From an uncultured Granulosicoccaceae bacterium (GTDB taxonomy: Bacteria > Pseudomonadota > Gammaproteobacteria > Granulosicoccales > Granulosicoccaceae), in the NCBI GenBank assembly GCA_937998875.1, contig CALLBO010000026.1, positions 41,440 to 105,439 of the forward strand: a stretch of DNA of 64,000 nucleotides, in the 5' to 3' direction. The position numbers and the translations under genes are program-made. The notes below the pieces were generated by a model, which worked only from the letters and a program-made list of their open reading frames with translations, did no database searches and was not told the origin of the DNA. Position 1 is the first letter of the stretch. Each line of letters begins with the position of its first letter. This document shows positions 25,734-36,228 of this stretch, in pieces.

Positions 25734-26285
25734 TTAATCCGGAACACTAAAAACCCAACGGGACAGTGCGGGGGACGCGATACCGCAGTCTTCAACAAAA
25801 AGCGTACGCCATTTGTCAGAAGGGGAATAAGTAGTGGCGGATTGTGCCCCGACTGCAAGACATAGGTTGGTATTTTTCAGTAACAGCCTGCCGTCATCTT
25901 CTAAATCAAAGCTTTGCAGTTTAGCGGTTTCAAAAAAGGCCGAATTAACGCCACATCGGTGCAAGACAACTGCAGTTCCGGGCAGGGCGACAGAGTTGAT
26001 ACCGGCAACTGTCATGCAAAGATCTAGATCTTTAAACTGTATGTATCCCTTCGTATCAAATACAACCGCGCTGTCACTGGTTAGGCGTGGTTTGCAGTTA
26101 TGTGCGAAAAGGGGGAGATCCGTTCGCAGAGAACCTGGAGTTCCCACAACGTCCACGCAGTAGCCATCCTGCGGCCTGTCTAGAGAATCAATTAGACGTA
26201 AATGCCCTGCCTGATCACCTAGCGCCTGCGCGGAAAACATAAATATTGGTAGAAGCCAAAAAGGTAATCCTAGCTGTTGTTTCAT
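25734..26285 (-). CDS. Secreted protein with ricin-type beta-trefoil-like domain
   Basis: A 183-residue exported protein. Signal peptide LGLPFWLLPIFMFSAQALG at the N terminus. The mature part looks like a single beta-trefoil: DLCMTVAGINSVALPGTAVV, then LHRC, NTNLCLAVGAQ and a final RWVFSVPD. These match the LC(L/M)xV...G..V.L..C...W.F pattern of R-type lectin repeats, although the QxW motif is weak. It may bind a sugar polymer at the cell surface. It stands alone, next to the dehydrogenase remnant. Confidence 0.65.
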   Translation of the reverse strand: MKQQLGLPFWLLPIFMFSAQALGDQAGHLRLIDSLDRPQDGYCVDVVGTPGSLRTDLPLFAHNCKPRLTSDSAVVFDTKGYIQFKDLDLCMTVAGINSVALPGTAVVLHRCGVNSAFFETAKLQSFDLEDDGRLLLKNTNLCLAVGAQSATTYSPSDKWRTLFVEDCGIASPALSRWVFSVPD

Positions 26286-26519
26286 AATAAAATGACCTTC
26301 CGCTTTTTTAAGTATCCTGAAACTGCTCGTCTGCTATTTAGTTTCAGAGGGGTGTGAAGCGTGTTGGTGCTTACGTTTCTCACACGCTCTCATAAATCCC
26401 CGGCTGAAGCTGCTTTCCCAGTTTGCTGTGTTTGCGCAGAAACCGGGTAAATTCTGAATTTCACTTTTACTCAATCCAGATTGTTAACCTTGCAAGCGGT
26501 GCAGGCTTAAAAGAAATAT

Positions 26520-27887
26520 TCACAGCACTCCCTTATTGGACTCATACAAAGTTTGCATTAATTCTCTATCGTCATAGCGCGCCAGCGAAAAATACCGTGC
26601 GTAGTCAGGCAGTTTCGCGCCAGCAATGGTGGCGGCGCACAACTCGCCTGCAGCGCAGGCGGCCATGGTGCCAAAGCCCGACATGGCGGCATTAACATAA
26701 GCGCCAGATGGACCGAGTTCACCAATGAGTGGCCAGTTTTCCTTAGTCATGGTGTACCAACCGCCGTAGTGATGCATGTTGCGGGGCAGCTGTCCGTAAT
26801 AGTCTTTAAGTGCCGGGTTTAATCGAGCAGCACCGCGCAACACAATGTCGGGAAATTGTTCGTCGAGCGGTAATACCCGTGTGGCAGCTTGCGGTGATTC
26901 GTTGTAAGCCCAGCCGAGCTTTACCCAACTGCCATTATCACCGCCGTCGGGTCGGCAATGGATTGAGCCGGGCATTTCCCCGGTAAGCCATTTGTAATCA
27001 GGTTCTTCCATTAACAAGTTTCGATCTTCATCGGACCAATCGATATGTTGAACATCGAGGTCAATTGAAAAAGGCATTTCTCGGGGAATAGCATTGCGCT
27101 TGTCTTCAAAGGCAATTTTTTGCTGAAACGTATTGTATACGGGGAGTTCAACTCCAAGCATGCTGGCAATAGTGTCCGCGAATGGTCCAGCCGCATTCAG
27201 CACCTTCTCCGCTTGTACGTTCATACTTCCGTCTTTAGTGCTTAGTTCAAGTTTGTAGTCACTGGTGTGGCTGATATTTTCAACTGCGCCGGTTAAGCGT
27301 GAACCACCACAGGCCTTTATGGCTTCCAGCATGTACATACCCATTTGCTGCCCGCTGATATCGCCACCGCGGCGTATATGAATGACAGACTCGATTTCCT
27401 TATCGTAGCTTGGGAATGACTTGCGGATGAGTGCCTTGTTTTGAAGTATATCTACGCCATCAGGTGCTTCTCGCCAATCGGGACTGGTAGCAGGTTCATA
27501 TTCAGCAGCGGTTTCATTGTTATGAAACCTTAACAAGCGCTCAGCCGTATCCCCCAATCCTTCGTGAAGCTGTTTAATCAGGTCTTCTACGTTGGACGCA
27601 CGAGAGGTCAGCGCATAGCCACGGCGCGTCATATTGATGCGATCATTACTGGCCACTGCAATTTCTTCTATCAAATCGATACTGCGATTGGTGAATTGCA
27701 CCATGGCAGGGTGAGGCCACCAGTTACGGTAGTTTTCTCCAGACTGCGCAGATGTAAACGCCATGGGCTGACCAGCATCGATAAGCAGAATGTCTTTGAA
27801 TCCGTGAACCGTACATAAATAGTAAGCGGTGGCAATACCGGTGATTCCAGTTCCGATAATAGCTAGTCGGGCAGAGTGGTCGGTCAT
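26520..27887 (-). CDS. FAD-dependent amine/amino acid oxidase (DAO family)
   Basis: A 455-residue flavoprotein. The dinucleotide fold starts at once: AIIGTGITGIATAYYL with G12-x-G14-x2-G17, then DILLIDAG. GENYRNWWPHPAM and NYRxW-like segments, and a C-terminal GPSGAYVNAAMSGFGTMAAC flavin-contact region, fit the DadA/sarcosine-oxidase/dimethylglycine-oxidase superfamily. Members oxidise secondary or tertiary amines or D-amino acids. It lies on the same strand as the enolase-superfamily gene upstream (118 bases apart) and may share its transcript. Substrate not deducible. Confidence 0.83.
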   Translation of the reverse strand: MTDHSARLAIIGTGITGIATAYYLCTVHGFKDILLIDAGQPMAFTSAQSGENYRNWWPHPAMVQFTNRSIDLIEEIAVASNDRINMTRRGYALTSRASNVEDLIKQLHEGLGDTAERLLRFHNNETAAEYEPATSPDWREAPDGVDILQNKALIRKSFPSYDKEIESVIHIRRGGDISGQQMGMYMLEAIKACGGSRLTGAVENISHTSDYKLELSTKDGSMNVQAEKVLNAAGPFADTIASMLGVELPVYNTFQQKIAFEDKRNAIPREMPFSIDLDVQHIDWSDEDRNLLMEEPDYKWLTGEMPGSIHCRPDGGDNGSWVKLGWAYNESPQAATRVLPLDEQFPDIVLRGAARLNPALKDYYGQLPRNMHHYGGWYTMTKENWPLIGELGPSGAYVNAAMSGFGTMAACAAGELCAATIAGAKLPDYARYFSLARYDDRELMQTLYESNKGVL

Positions 27888-28004
27888 AATATTTTCGCCG
27901 GCTGTCTAGTTGCAGCTGGATAGTTAAGTCAGGCTATTTGACCATTTGACTGGGTTTAGTACTTCCACATGTACACTGGACAGCATTTTCTGAAACAATG
28001 CAAC

Positions 28005-29102
28005 TTAGCTGTGGTTATCATGCGCTTGCTCAAGCTTGTGCCAGTCAAACTCGACACCAGTGCCGTGTGTATCAGGTGCCACGGCCATATGGTCTTCTAT
28101 CTGCAACGGTCTCCTGGTGTATTGATCTATCGGAAAAGAATGTACCTCTAGCCAACCACCATTTGATTGAGCAGATACCAGGCTCACATGCAACTCCTGC
28201 ATGCCATGACTACATACTGGAATACCGTGCTTTCTGGACCGCGCAGCCACCTGCAACCAGCCGGTAATACCACCACAATTGCTCGCATCTGGTTGAATAA
28301 ATGAGAGTGACGACTGTTCAAAAGCAAAATCGAATTCATATAGGGTGTGCAGATTCTCACCCATAGCCAACGGGGCACCAGTTGCTTTCGCAATTTGTGC
28401 ATAGCCCCGATAATTATCCGGATCTATCGGCTCTTCAAACCACAGCAGATTATAGGGTTTAAATGCATGTGCGGCATCTATTGCCTGCTCTACACTCATG
28501 GAATAGTTTGCATCGACCATAAATGTCACATCCGGGCCAATCAGATCCCGAATCGCTGCAATCCGTGCAACATCTTCTTCAAGTGTTGGTTGACCAATTT
28601 TTATCTTTACCCCGTTAAAACCATTATCAAGATAACCCTGGACACTACCGAGTAGCTTATCGAGGTCAAAATTTAGATCAATTCCACCACAATAGGCATG
28701 ACAGCTTTTGCTGGCACTCCCCGCCATTTTCCACAATGGCAGCTGCTGGTGTTTGCCGCGTATATCCCACAGCGCAATGTCGGTTGCGGAAATCGCAAAA
28801 GACGCAATTCCACCGCGCCCTACGTAGTGCATATGCCAGATCATATCCTGGTACAGACTTTCAATATCAGCCGCATCACGATTGACAATGAACGGCGTGA
28901 GGTCATGCTCGATCATCGCGACTATTGCATGCCCACCTCTGCCGCCGGTGTAGGTGTAGCCGGTACCGGTACACCCGTCATCAGTATCTATAGTGACAGT
29001 AACCAACTGGAAGTGCGTGTGTACACCATGTTTTGCATCAACTAATACTTCAGCCAGCGGTATGTTGTAAAGCGTTGCTTTTACATTAGATATTTTTGAC
29101 AT
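28005..29102 (-). CDS. Mandelate racemase-type enolase superfamily enzyme
   Basis: A 365-residue enolase superfamily protein with a full mandelate-racemase active site: K166-I-K168, metal ligands in VDANY (D197), WFEEP (E223) and GEN (E249), then D272 and H299 (CSHGM) as the His-Asp dyad. These numbers sit two residues from those of mandelate racemase itself. Such enzymes racemise or dehydrate hydroxy acids, often sugar acids. [20 protein letters not shown] in the N-terminal capping part is typical. Upstream of the FAD oxidase on the same strand, so both may act on one carbon source. Substrate open. Confidence 0.87.
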   Translation of the reverse strand: MSKISNVKATLYNIPLAEVLVDAKHGVHTHFQLVTVTIDTDDGCTGTGYTYTGGRGGHAIVAMIEHDLTPFIVNRDAADIESLYQDMIWHMHYVGRGGIASFAISATDIALWDIRGKHQQLPLWKMAGSASKSCHAYCGGIDLNFDLDKLLGSVQGYLDNGFNGVKIKIGQPTLEEDVARIAAIRDLIGPDVTFMVDANYSMSVEQAIDAAHAFKPYNLLWFEEPIDPDNYRGYAQIAKATGAPLAMGENLHTLYEFDFAFEQSSLSFIQPDASNCGGITGWLQVAARSRKHGIPVCSHGMQELHVSLVSAQSNGGWLEVHSFPIDQYTRRPLQIEDHMAVAPDTHGTGVEFDWHKLEQAHDNHS

Positions 29103-29405
29103 TCGTGGTTCTTCGTCCTGCTAAAAATTCACCGACTCCAGTGTAAAGTGCTTCGTGACAGAATCAAGCTTTACAGTCCGCTAGGATCCAGCTAATGCTG
29201 CAGAAAACAGAATTGAGGTCAATATGGACATATTCACAGCCGACTGGTAATTCGGCCCTGTCACGATGCATTGGCAGGGCTCATTTAGCGCAATCGGTAG
29301 CGTGTGTGTTAGCAAAGAATCTAAGTAATCCACGATTGATGTAGATAGCTGCATCTATGAAAGTTACGACTTCAAGATATCCATGTTGAGGTCGAAAGTT
29401 GAGGG
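29103..29405. other. Divergent intergenic region
   Basis: These 303 bases separate the minus-strand enolase gene from the plus-strand BMP lipoprotein gene and must hold both promoters. I see no RNA gene or clear operator. No coding potential. Confidence 0.5.
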
Positions 29406-30497
29406 ATGAAGATTCGATCTGGAATACCGTTACTTCTTATAGTTTTGTCGTTGACTTCGTGCGATAACCGCACTGTGGACAACAGCGCTGAAAGAGTGGG
29501 AAATAGCGAAACTGATACAGTGCAAAAACCCCGGCACACTACTGAAAGCATAGTGGTGCTAGCTGACAACTCTGACGGTTCTCACGAGCAGCTGGATAAC
29601 ATCTGCCCAAAGGTTAACCCGAACGATGTACTGGTTCACAACCTGACTGTGGGTCTTGTCTCTGATGTTGGTTCAATAGATGACGGCACTTTTAATCAGG
29701 CAGCGTTTTCCGGTATGGAAGCCGCTAGTCGATGTTTTGGTATGGCGACCACGTTTCTTGAATCGGCTGGTGATGATGAAGCTGCTCAAATACAATCACT
29801 TATAGATCGTCAGGTGGACATTGTCGTTGCGGTTGGTTTCCGATTTCAGCAAGCCACAGTTGAAGCCGCCAGGTCTCAACCAAATATACGTTTTATAGGC
29901 GTGGATCAGGTCAATCCTGACAAGTCACCTAACTTTGTAGCGATTTCATTCCGTGACGATCAGGTCGGGTTCCTCGCGGGAGCAATGGCCGGTTTAATAA
30001 CCGATTCGGGGACCGTTGGTATTGTCGCAGGTCCTGATAGCATACCACCCGTAGTTGCTATTGCCGATGGGTTTGAGGTGGGTGCCCGGTATGTACTGCC
30101 TCAAGCTAAAGTACTGAGGCGTCACATGGATAGCTTCGTCGATCCGCACGCTGGTTCAGTTCAGGCAACACAATTTATAGAGCAAGGTGCCGATGTGCTT
30201 TTCGGTGCTGCGGGTGATACCGGCACAGGTGCTACACGAGCAGCAGCTGCGAGTGGAGCTTATGTTATTGGCGTTGATCAGGATGAGTACTTCACTACCT
30301 TTAGCGGCGGTGCTACAACAGGAGCAAAACAATTAGCAACATCTGCCATCAAACGTGTTGATCTTGGTGTTTTCCTAACACTGGCAGCAATGGGCCAGGG
30401 CGGCATTGAAGGGGGTGACTTTCTACTAGATGCGTCTAACGGGGGTGTTACTTATGCACCTTTTCACCAGGCAGAGTTTCCAACAAGAGTAGGGTAA
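29406..30497 (+). CDS. BMP/PnrA-family substrate-binding lipoprotein
   Basis: A 363-residue lipoprotein. The N terminus ends with lipobox LTSC (Cys19). VGLVSDVGSIDDGTFNQAAF is the signature of the BMP (Med/PnrA) family, whose members bind purine nucleosides or related compounds. GVDQDEYFTTFSGGATTGAK near the C terminus is also typical. GAGGG lies directly against the ATG, which is closer than normal; another GAGG lies 15 bases upstream. No permease or ATPase genes are adjacent. It is followed 85 bases later by a membrane GGDEF-EAL protein, which hints at a sensing rather than transport role. Confidence 0.88.
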   Translation: MKIRSGIPLLLIVLSLTSCDNRTVDNSAERVGNSETDTVQKPRHTTESIVVLADNSDGSHEQLDNICPKVNPNDVLVHNLTVGLVSDVGSIDDGTFNQAAFSGMEAASRCFGMATTFLESAGDDEAAQIQSLIDRQVDIVVAVGFRFQQATVEAARSQPNIRFIGVDQVNPDKSPNFVAISFRDDQVGFLAGAMAGLITDSGTVGIVAGPDSIPPVVAIADGFEVGARYVLPQAKVLRRHMDSFVDPHAGSVQATQFIEQGADVLFGAAGDTGTGATRAAAASGAYVIGVDQDEYFTTFSGGATTGAKQLATSAIKRVDLGVFLTLAAMGQGGIEGGDFLLDASNGGVTYAPFHQAEFPTRVG

Positions 30498-30582
30498 CAG
30501 TTAGAAGCATTACGATTAAAACTGGCAAACGGGACAATTAACCCGATTGGAGAATCGAATACAAGCATCGTACATAGTTACA

Positions 30583-32559
30583 ATGATTGAGAGCGCATGG
30601 CGGAAATGGCGACAGCGGAGTCTGCTGCAGCAATTTGCACTAATCTCTCTTATTGCAATTACGTTAATTGGTTTGCTGCTTGGACAGATGTTGCGAACAT
30701 CGGTAGAGCGACAGGTACTAGATGCTGCTATTGCTGAAGCAGAAGTTGTCTCGCGGCTGGGTTTGCAAAGCGCAATAGGACCAAGCGAATTAAAAAACGG
30801 TTTGAATTCTGACAGAATACGTGCCTTACAAATTGAACTGCAAACCGATTTTGCGCGGATCGATGTCATCGATCTGGTTCTTTGGAACCTTGAGCGTGAG
30901 GTGGTATACGCTACCGACATGCGGCGAGTTGGACAGACCGCACAACTCACTCCGGAAATTAGTAAGTCCTTTGCCGGAAAGCCTGTAGCCAGAATTACAG
31001 AGGTTTCTCACTTACCGAATATCAGTGCGATATTGAAACGCCACGGAACGGTTGTGGAAGTATATCAACCGGTACAATTTGGTTCGCTTGATAAAGGCAA
31101 TATTGCCGGTGTTCTACGCACAGCAATTCCTTATGAACCCGTAGCACAGACTATCACCAAAGAAACCGGCCGACTCTACATAGCCCTGGTATTCGCTTTT
31201 ATAACTCTCTACGTTTTGTTATTTCGACTGGTTGCAAATGCATCTGCGGAGCTCAGACAACGCGCAGATGAGAATGAACAGCAAGCTCGCCATGACGCAT
31301 TAACAGGATTGCCAAACAGAACCCAGTTCTCAGAGGTTGTCGATGAAACGCTGGCCAAAGGTATACCGTATCTGGCTATCGCATTGATGGATCTTGATCG
31401 TTTCAAAGAGGTAAACGATACACTGGGCCATCACCATGGGGACCTGTTACTCATTGAAACTGGTACTCGAATTTCGAACACGCTGGATGCACGTGATATG
31501 GTGGCAAGACTGGGTGGCGATGAATTTGCGCTCATTCTTCACGGGGTCACTGATTCAGAAGCCGCGCTTACTGTTGCGCGTCGAGTGGTCGAGGCATTGG
31601 AACAACCGTTCAACATCGAAGGGCTAAGTATCGATATAAGCGCGAGTATCGGAGTCTCAATAGCGCCTGATCATGGTAATGATCTTGCCACGCTTCTCCA
31701 ACGCGCAGACGTCGCAATGTATTTTGCTAAAAATTCAAAAACTGGATGCGCCCTCTACGACCCTGGTTTTGATAATAACAGCCGTGGACAGCTCGCTATG
31801 CTGGGGGAGCTGCGACGCTCGATAAACGAACAGCTTGTCGTCTACTACCAACCTAAAGTGGAGCTGCTTACCGGCCGGGTCTGTGGAGTTGAAGCGTTAG
31901 TAAGATGGGATCATCCCGAGCGTGGCTTAATACCACCAGATGTTTTTATTCCCATTGCTGAACGTAGTGGAATGATGCATACGATGACCCGTATCGTTCT
32001 TGCAAAATCGTTGGCGCAGCTTCGAGATTGGCTGGACACTGGCTTCGATCTTGACCTGTCAGTAAATGTATCAGCGCGCGGTCTGCACGATGGAAAACTC
32101 TCTGGTGTCGTTAAGGATCTGTTGCAACGGTATGCCGTTCCATCCGAGCGACTGATACTTGAGATTACTGAAACAACAATCGCGGCTGATCCGGTTAGAG
32201 CTCGAGAATTCCTCACTTCGTTAGGAGAAAAAGGTGTGCGGTTTTCGATTGATGACTTCGGTACAGGGTATTCTTCCCTCGCAGTATTGAGATCCTTACC
32301 GGTTAATGAACTGAAGATAGATCGGGAGTTTATTTCCGATCTGGCACATCCTGATTGTGCCGCCATCGTCGAATATAGTATCCGGCTCGGCCATGTATTG
32401 GGGCTGGCTGTAGTGGCCGAAGGAGTTGAAGATGCAGCCGACCAAAAGCAACTGGCCGGTCTTGGTTGTGATATGGCACAAGGCTATTGGTTTGCACGAC
32501 CGATGCCCGCCGACGCTTTCACTGCATGGATACGTAGCGACTTATCGATTGCAGCGTAG
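30583..32559 (+). CDS. Membrane GGDEF-EAL cyclic di-GMP enzyme
   Basis: A 658-residue protein from the ATG at 30583 (a TTG at 30547 is possible). One hydrophobic segment near residues 15-36 and another near 192-212 bracket a periplasmic sensor region of about 155 residues. The GGDEF domain has the intact ARLGGDEFALI motif. The EAL domain keeps GVEALVRWDHPERG, LEITETT, IDDFGTGYSSL, LKIDREFI and VAEGVED, so both cyclase and phosphodiesterase sites look active. It follows the BMP lipoprotein gene on the same strand. That lipoprotein could be its periplasmic input; inference from context. Confidence 0.92.
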   Translation: MIESAWRKWRQRSLLQQFALISLIAITLIGLLLGQMLRTSVERQVLDAAIAEAEVVSRLGLQSAIGPSELKNGLNSDRIRALQIELQTDFARIDVIDLVLWNLEREVVYATDMRRVGQTAQLTPEISKSFAGKPVARITEVSHLPNISAILKRHGTVVEVYQPVQFGSLDKGNIAGVLRTAIPYEPVAQTITKETGRLYIALVFAFITLYVLLFRLVANASAELRQRADENEQQARHDALTGLPNRTQFSEVVDETLAKGIPYLAIALMDLDRFKEVNDTLGHHHGDLLLIETGTRISNTLDARDMVARLGGDEFALILHGVTDSEAALTVARRVVEALEQPFNIEGLSIDISASIGVSIAPDHGNDLATLLQRADVAMYFAKNSKTGCALYDPGFDNNSRGQLAMLGELRRSINEQLVVYYQPKVELLTGRVCGVEALVRWDHPERGLIPPDVFIPIAERSGMMHTMTRIVLAKSLAQLRDWLDTGFDLDLSVNVSARGLHDGKLSGVVKDLLQRYAVPSERLILEITETTIAADPVRAREFLTSLGEKGVRFSIDDFGTGYSSLAVLRSLPVNELKIDREFISDLAHPDCAAIVEYSIRLGHVLGLAVVAEGVEDAADQKQLAGLGCDMAQGYWFARPMPADAFTAWIRSDLSIAA

Positions 32560-33142
32560 CTACAACATTCAATTTCGGTAAAACTCGGGACGCGAACTTT
32601 GAGTAAAACCCGGAACCTGGAACCGGACTCCAGTAAAACGATGCATTCCGTCTAGTAGACTTCTTAAAAACAAGAGGTCTACGTCATACGTAAGCATGTC
32701 ATTGTTTGCGAACACTTGCGTACGTTTTATTTGCCCTCCCGACACATCATCACTGAACGACAGTTAACTTGTGTACAGACTGGCGCGCCGCACACAACTT
32801 GCAGCGTCCCACGTTGTTGAACCGGAAATGGCAATGACGGAATTGTGTAATACCTAAACTGGAGCAGGACCTACGTCGAACCCAAGCCTAATTAGCAACG
32901 GTAACACAGTTATGGTGGCTGTCGCTTCGAGGGGTGTTACCGAACCTTCCAAACAGCCCGTTAGCTGGCATCTGTATTAACGATGGACTTGCCCTAAAAA
33001 TTGGTTTTTTGGTGTGGCAGTTTGGTGGCGACACGTGTTTAATGCTAACTGTAGTGCGGCTTCTGATTGCAGTCGTAGTTGATTTTCATCCGTGATCAGA
33101 CTTAAATTTACAGATAACGCTAGCAACGTTGAGTGGGGTGGA
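32560..33142. other. Intergenic gap with hairpin
   Basis: There is no gene that I can support in these 583 bases. The first 80 bases hold three spaced copies of a GTAAAAC motif. A strong hairpin is at 32655-32682. The promoter of the peptide operon should be near the end. Confidence 0.5.
32655..32682. other. 11-bp hairpin
   Basis: GTAGACTTCTT pairs with AAGAGGTCTAC (one G-U pair) around AAAAAC. It lies 95 bases after the GGDEF-EAL stop. No T-run follows, so its nature (3' end structure or element end) is unclear. Confidence 0.45.
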
Positions 33143-34570
33143 ATGATGCGAAATACAAATGAAATCTGGGAGCACGTCGACAATCACAAAGAAGCGTTTA
33201 TCGAGCTTTCTGATCGTGTTTTTGATATTCCTGAAACGCTCTATAACGAGTACGAGTCAGTGGCCGAACATAAAGCCATGCTTGACCAGCAGGGATTTCG
33301 AGTCACGGAGGATGCCGCTGATATACCCACGGCAGTTATAGGTGAGGCAGGTGACGACGGGCCGGTAATCGCGATCCTCGGTGAATTCGACGCGCTACCG
33401 TATTTGAGTCAAGCGCCGGGGGTGGCCGAACCCAGGCCATTGGTAGACGGCGGCAATGGCCATGGTTGTGGCCACAATCTGTTGGGCTCCGCGGCACTTC
33501 TTGCAGCTACCGCAGTCAAGGACTGGCTAGAGCAAAGCGGTGTCAAGGCGCGCGTTCGCTACTACGGCTGCCCGGCGGAAGAAGGTGGTGCGGCCAAAGC
33601 CTTCATGGTCAGAGACGGCTTGTTTGATGATGTTGATCTTGCTATCTCGTGGCATCCTGCAACGTTTACCTGTGTAAACAAGGCAAATTCACTTGCAAAC
33701 ACACGTGTCGACTTTACGTTTCATGGCAAGGCCTCACATGCGGCTGCCGCGCCCGAACTGGGGCGCAGCGCGCTCGACGCAGTGGAGCTGATGAATGTAG
33801 GTGTGAACTACATGCGTGAGCATATGCCGGATGATGCGCGTGTGCACTATGCCTACCTTGATGCAGGTGGTGTTGCGCCTAATGTGGTACAGCACAGAGC
33901 CACCGTTCGTCAGCTGGTTCGCGCACGAGATCTGCCCGGGTTGCGATCCTTGCTTGAGCGGGTAAAGAAGATCGCTGAAGGTGCAGCGCTGATGACTGAA
34001 ACAACCGTTGAGTCAAAGGTGTTTACGGGTGTGTCTAACCTGCTCGGCAATCGCCCTTTAGAAGAAGCCATGCAGGCCGAGCTTGATCACCTGGGGCCGG
34101 TTGAATTTGACGAAAACGATCAGGCCTTCGCTCGGGAGATTCAAAAAACTCTTACGGATGACGATATTGCCGTGTCCTTCCGACGTTGCGGTATGCCAGC
34201 GCCTGAAAGAGCGCAAGCACTTTGCGACTTTGTTGCACCACTGGATACGATCGGTGAAGGGGGCGAGGGTTCTACGGATGTTGGAGATACCAGCTGGGCT
34301 GTGCCTACTGTACAAGCACGCGTTGCGACATGCGCTGTGGGAACACCATTTCATACCTGGCAAACCGTAGCGCAGGGTAAGTCGCCGGCTGCTCATAAAG
34401 GCATGGTTTACGCAGCGAAGGCTATGGCAGCGACGGCAAAACAGGCGATTGAAAACAAAGCGCTGCGCGAGGCTGCCTGGGATGTGCATAAGGCACAGCT
34501 TGCAAAGACTCCCTATATTTCACCATTACCCGAAGACGTGAAGCCGCCAATCGTACCGCGAAAGGCCTAA
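33143..34570 (+). CDS. AbgB-like M20 amidohydrolase
   Basis: A 475-residue M20 family metallohydrolase. Metal-site motifs: GEFDALP, GNGHGCGHNLLG, CPAEEGG and WHP; the lid domain begins at GKASHAAAAPELGRSALDAV. This is the AbgB/IAA-amino acid hydrolase group, which cleaves N-acyl or aryl-glutamate type amide bonds. I start at the ATG at 33143, with GGGGTGGA just upstream; the GTG at 33092 is less likely. The next gene begins 5 bases after its stop. Together with the M81 protein and the peptide importer it should process an imported peptide or amide. Confidence 0.88.
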   Translation: MMRNTNEIWEHVDNHKEAFIELSDRVFDIPETLYNEYESVAEHKAMLDQQGFRVTEDAADIPTAVIGEAGDDGPVIAILGEFDALPYLSQAPGVAEPRPLVDGGNGHGCGHNLLGSAALLAATAVKDWLEQSGVKARVRYYGCPAEEGGAAKAFMVRDGLFDDVDLAISWHPATFTCVNKANSLANTRVDFTFHGKASHAAAAPELGRSALDAVELMNVGVNYMREHMPDDARVHYAYLDAGGVAPNVVQHRATVRQLVRARDLPGLRSLLERVKKIAEGAALMTETTVESKVFTGVSNLLGNRPLEEAMQAELDHLGPVEFDENDQAFAREIQKTLTDDDIAVSFRRCGMPAPERAQALCDFVAPLDTIGEGGEGSTDVGDTSWAVPTVQARVATCAVGTPFHTWQTVAQGKSPAAHKGMVYAAKAMAATAKQAIENKALREAAWDVHKAQLAKTPYISPLPEDVKPPIVPRKA

Positions 34571-34575
34571 CGGTC

Positions 34576-36093
34576 ATGCCTTCCCCACGAGTTGCATTAA
34601 TGGGTATGATTCTCGAATCTAACCGTTATGCTCGTCCGGCGACCCAGGCCGACTTTGACAGCCTGACATGGCTTTCAGGTGATGAACTGCTGGCTGAAGC
34701 ACGTTCAGAGGCACCCACTCTGGCAAAGGAATTTGCGGCTTTTGTGCGTGCAATGGATGCAACCGGCGACTGGACCCCTGTACCCCTCCTGCTAGCAGCC
34801 TGCCACCCTTATGGTCCGGTTGAAGAATCAGTGTTCAACGCTTACACAAGCGAGATACTAGATGGCCTGAACGAACCCGTCGATGCAGTTTATCTGTGCC
34901 ACCACGGTGCCATGGTGGCAACACATCTCGATGATCCGGATGGCGAGATTGCGGCCATGGTCCGCAATAAAGTAGGACCGGATGTGCCCATCGTTCAGAC
35001 TCTTGATTTGCACGCAAACCTCTCTGACACGATGACAGAATCGGTCAACCTGATTTGTGGATACCGAACCAATCCCCACGTTGACATGCTAGAGCGCGGC
35101 GAAGAAGCTGCGTTCTCCCTGCGGCGTATTCTGGCAGGGCTTGCAACTCCTTGCATCGCGCACGTCAAGTTGCCGCTTACACCCGCGTCCATCACATTGC
35201 TAACCGCATCCGGTCCCTATGGTGAGTTGATAGACTTCGGTCAGAAACGTCAGGCTGAACTCGCCGGATCTGTTTTAAACGTATCAATATTCGGAAATTT
35301 CATTTTCTCAGACGTACCGGAAAACGGTATTTCCATCGTCATCACCGCACGCCATGATCGATCCGTCGCGCAAAAGCTTGCTGATGAAATCGCGACGATG
35401 GCCTGGCAGATGCGTACCCGGTTCGTTAAATCCCTGACCTCGATTGACGATGCGGTTGCGATGGCCAACTCGCTGCACAGGAACCCCGTGATTTTTTCTG
35501 ATGCAGGTGACAATCCCGGTGGCGGAGGTTCCGGGCGCACGACAGAGCTATTGGCAGCGCTGCTGGAAGCGGGTGCCGAGAATGTTCTCTATGGCTCTTT
35601 CTTTGATGAGGAGCTGGCGCATGCAGCTCACCGGGCAGGCGTCGGTGGAAGTATTACAGCTTGCTTCAATCGTTCAGCGGGAACCGAGGCATGGGAGCAT
35701 TGGGATACACCGCTCTCGGTTGAGGCGACCGTCATTGCATTGCATTCAGGTGACGTGACGGGACGACTGGGATTGTTGGCCGGCCGACGACTAAAGCTTG
35801 GTCCGTCTGCGCTGATAGCTATCGGCGGTATAAAAGTGGTCATCATTTCAGATCGAACACAGACTGCTGATCCTGTTCTGTTTGAGATGTTCGGTCTTGA
35901 TATCGGAGCAGCTCATACGGTCGTGGTGAAATCGCGCGGGCACTTCAGAGCTGGATTTCTGCCGTGGTTTGCACCAGATCAAGTCTACGAAATTGATACG
36001 CAAGGCCTGACGGCACCTGTTCTGGAACGCTGGCCGATGACGCGTGTGCCACGTCCGAGCTTTCCTTTAGACGCCGATACAACCTGGCCCTGA
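34576..36093 (+). CDS. M81 (MlrC-like) metallopeptidase
   Basis: A 505-residue protein of the M81/MlrC family. CHHGAMVATHLDDPDGEI, VQTLDLHANLSDTM and ICGYRTNPHVDMLERG carry the acidic and His residues of the predicted zinc site; FSDAGDNPGGGGSGRTTELL is the family's C-terminal signature. MlrC was first described as the last peptidase in microcystin breakdown, but most homologues lie beside peptide importers and have unknown substrates. It is tightly coupled to the M20 gene upstream (5 bases) and precedes a Dpp-type importer. Full length. Confidence 0.87.
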   Translation: MPSPRVALMGMILESNRYARPATQADFDSLTWLSGDELLAEARSEAPTLAKEFAAFVRAMDATGDWTPVPLLLAACHPYGPVEESVFNAYTSEILDGLNEPVDAVYLCHHGAMVATHLDDPDGEIAAMVRNKVGPDVPIVQTLDLHANLSDTMTESVNLICGYRTNPHVDMLERGEEAAFSLRRILAGLATPCIAHVKLPLTPASITLLTASGPYGELIDFGQKRQAELAGSVLNVSIFGNFIFSDVPENGISIVITARHDRSVAQKLADEIATMAWQMRTRFVKSLTSIDDAVAMANSLHRNPVIFSDAGDNPGGGGSGRTTELLAALLEAGAENVLYGSFFDEELAHAAHRAGVGGSITACFNRSAGTEAWEHWDTPLSVEATVIALHSGDVTGRLGLLAGRRLKLGPSALIAIGGIKVVIISDRTQTADPVLFEMFGLDIGAAHTVVVKSRGHFRAGFLPWFAPDQVYEIDTQGLTAPVLERWPMTRVPRPSFPLDADTTWP

Positions 36094-36137
36094 GCAACGA
36101 TTCCCACCTTCTAATGAATTCTATAGATAAATATTTG

Positions 36138-36166
36138 TTGACAAAAAGCAGTCACCACTTCAATTT
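36138..36166 (+). promoter_or_regulatory. Possible internal promoter before the peptide-binding protein gene
   Basis: A perfect TTGACA (36138-36143) is followed by an A/T-rich stretch (CAATTTAAAG) at -10 distance. The -10 match is weak. It lies in the 135-base gap between the M81 gene and the binding-protein gene. Confidence 0.3.
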
Positions 36167-36228
36167 AAAGTCACGAGAGAGTGCGCACCTGGTGTGAGCT
36201 ATCGAGTAACAACGACGAGGAAAAAAAC

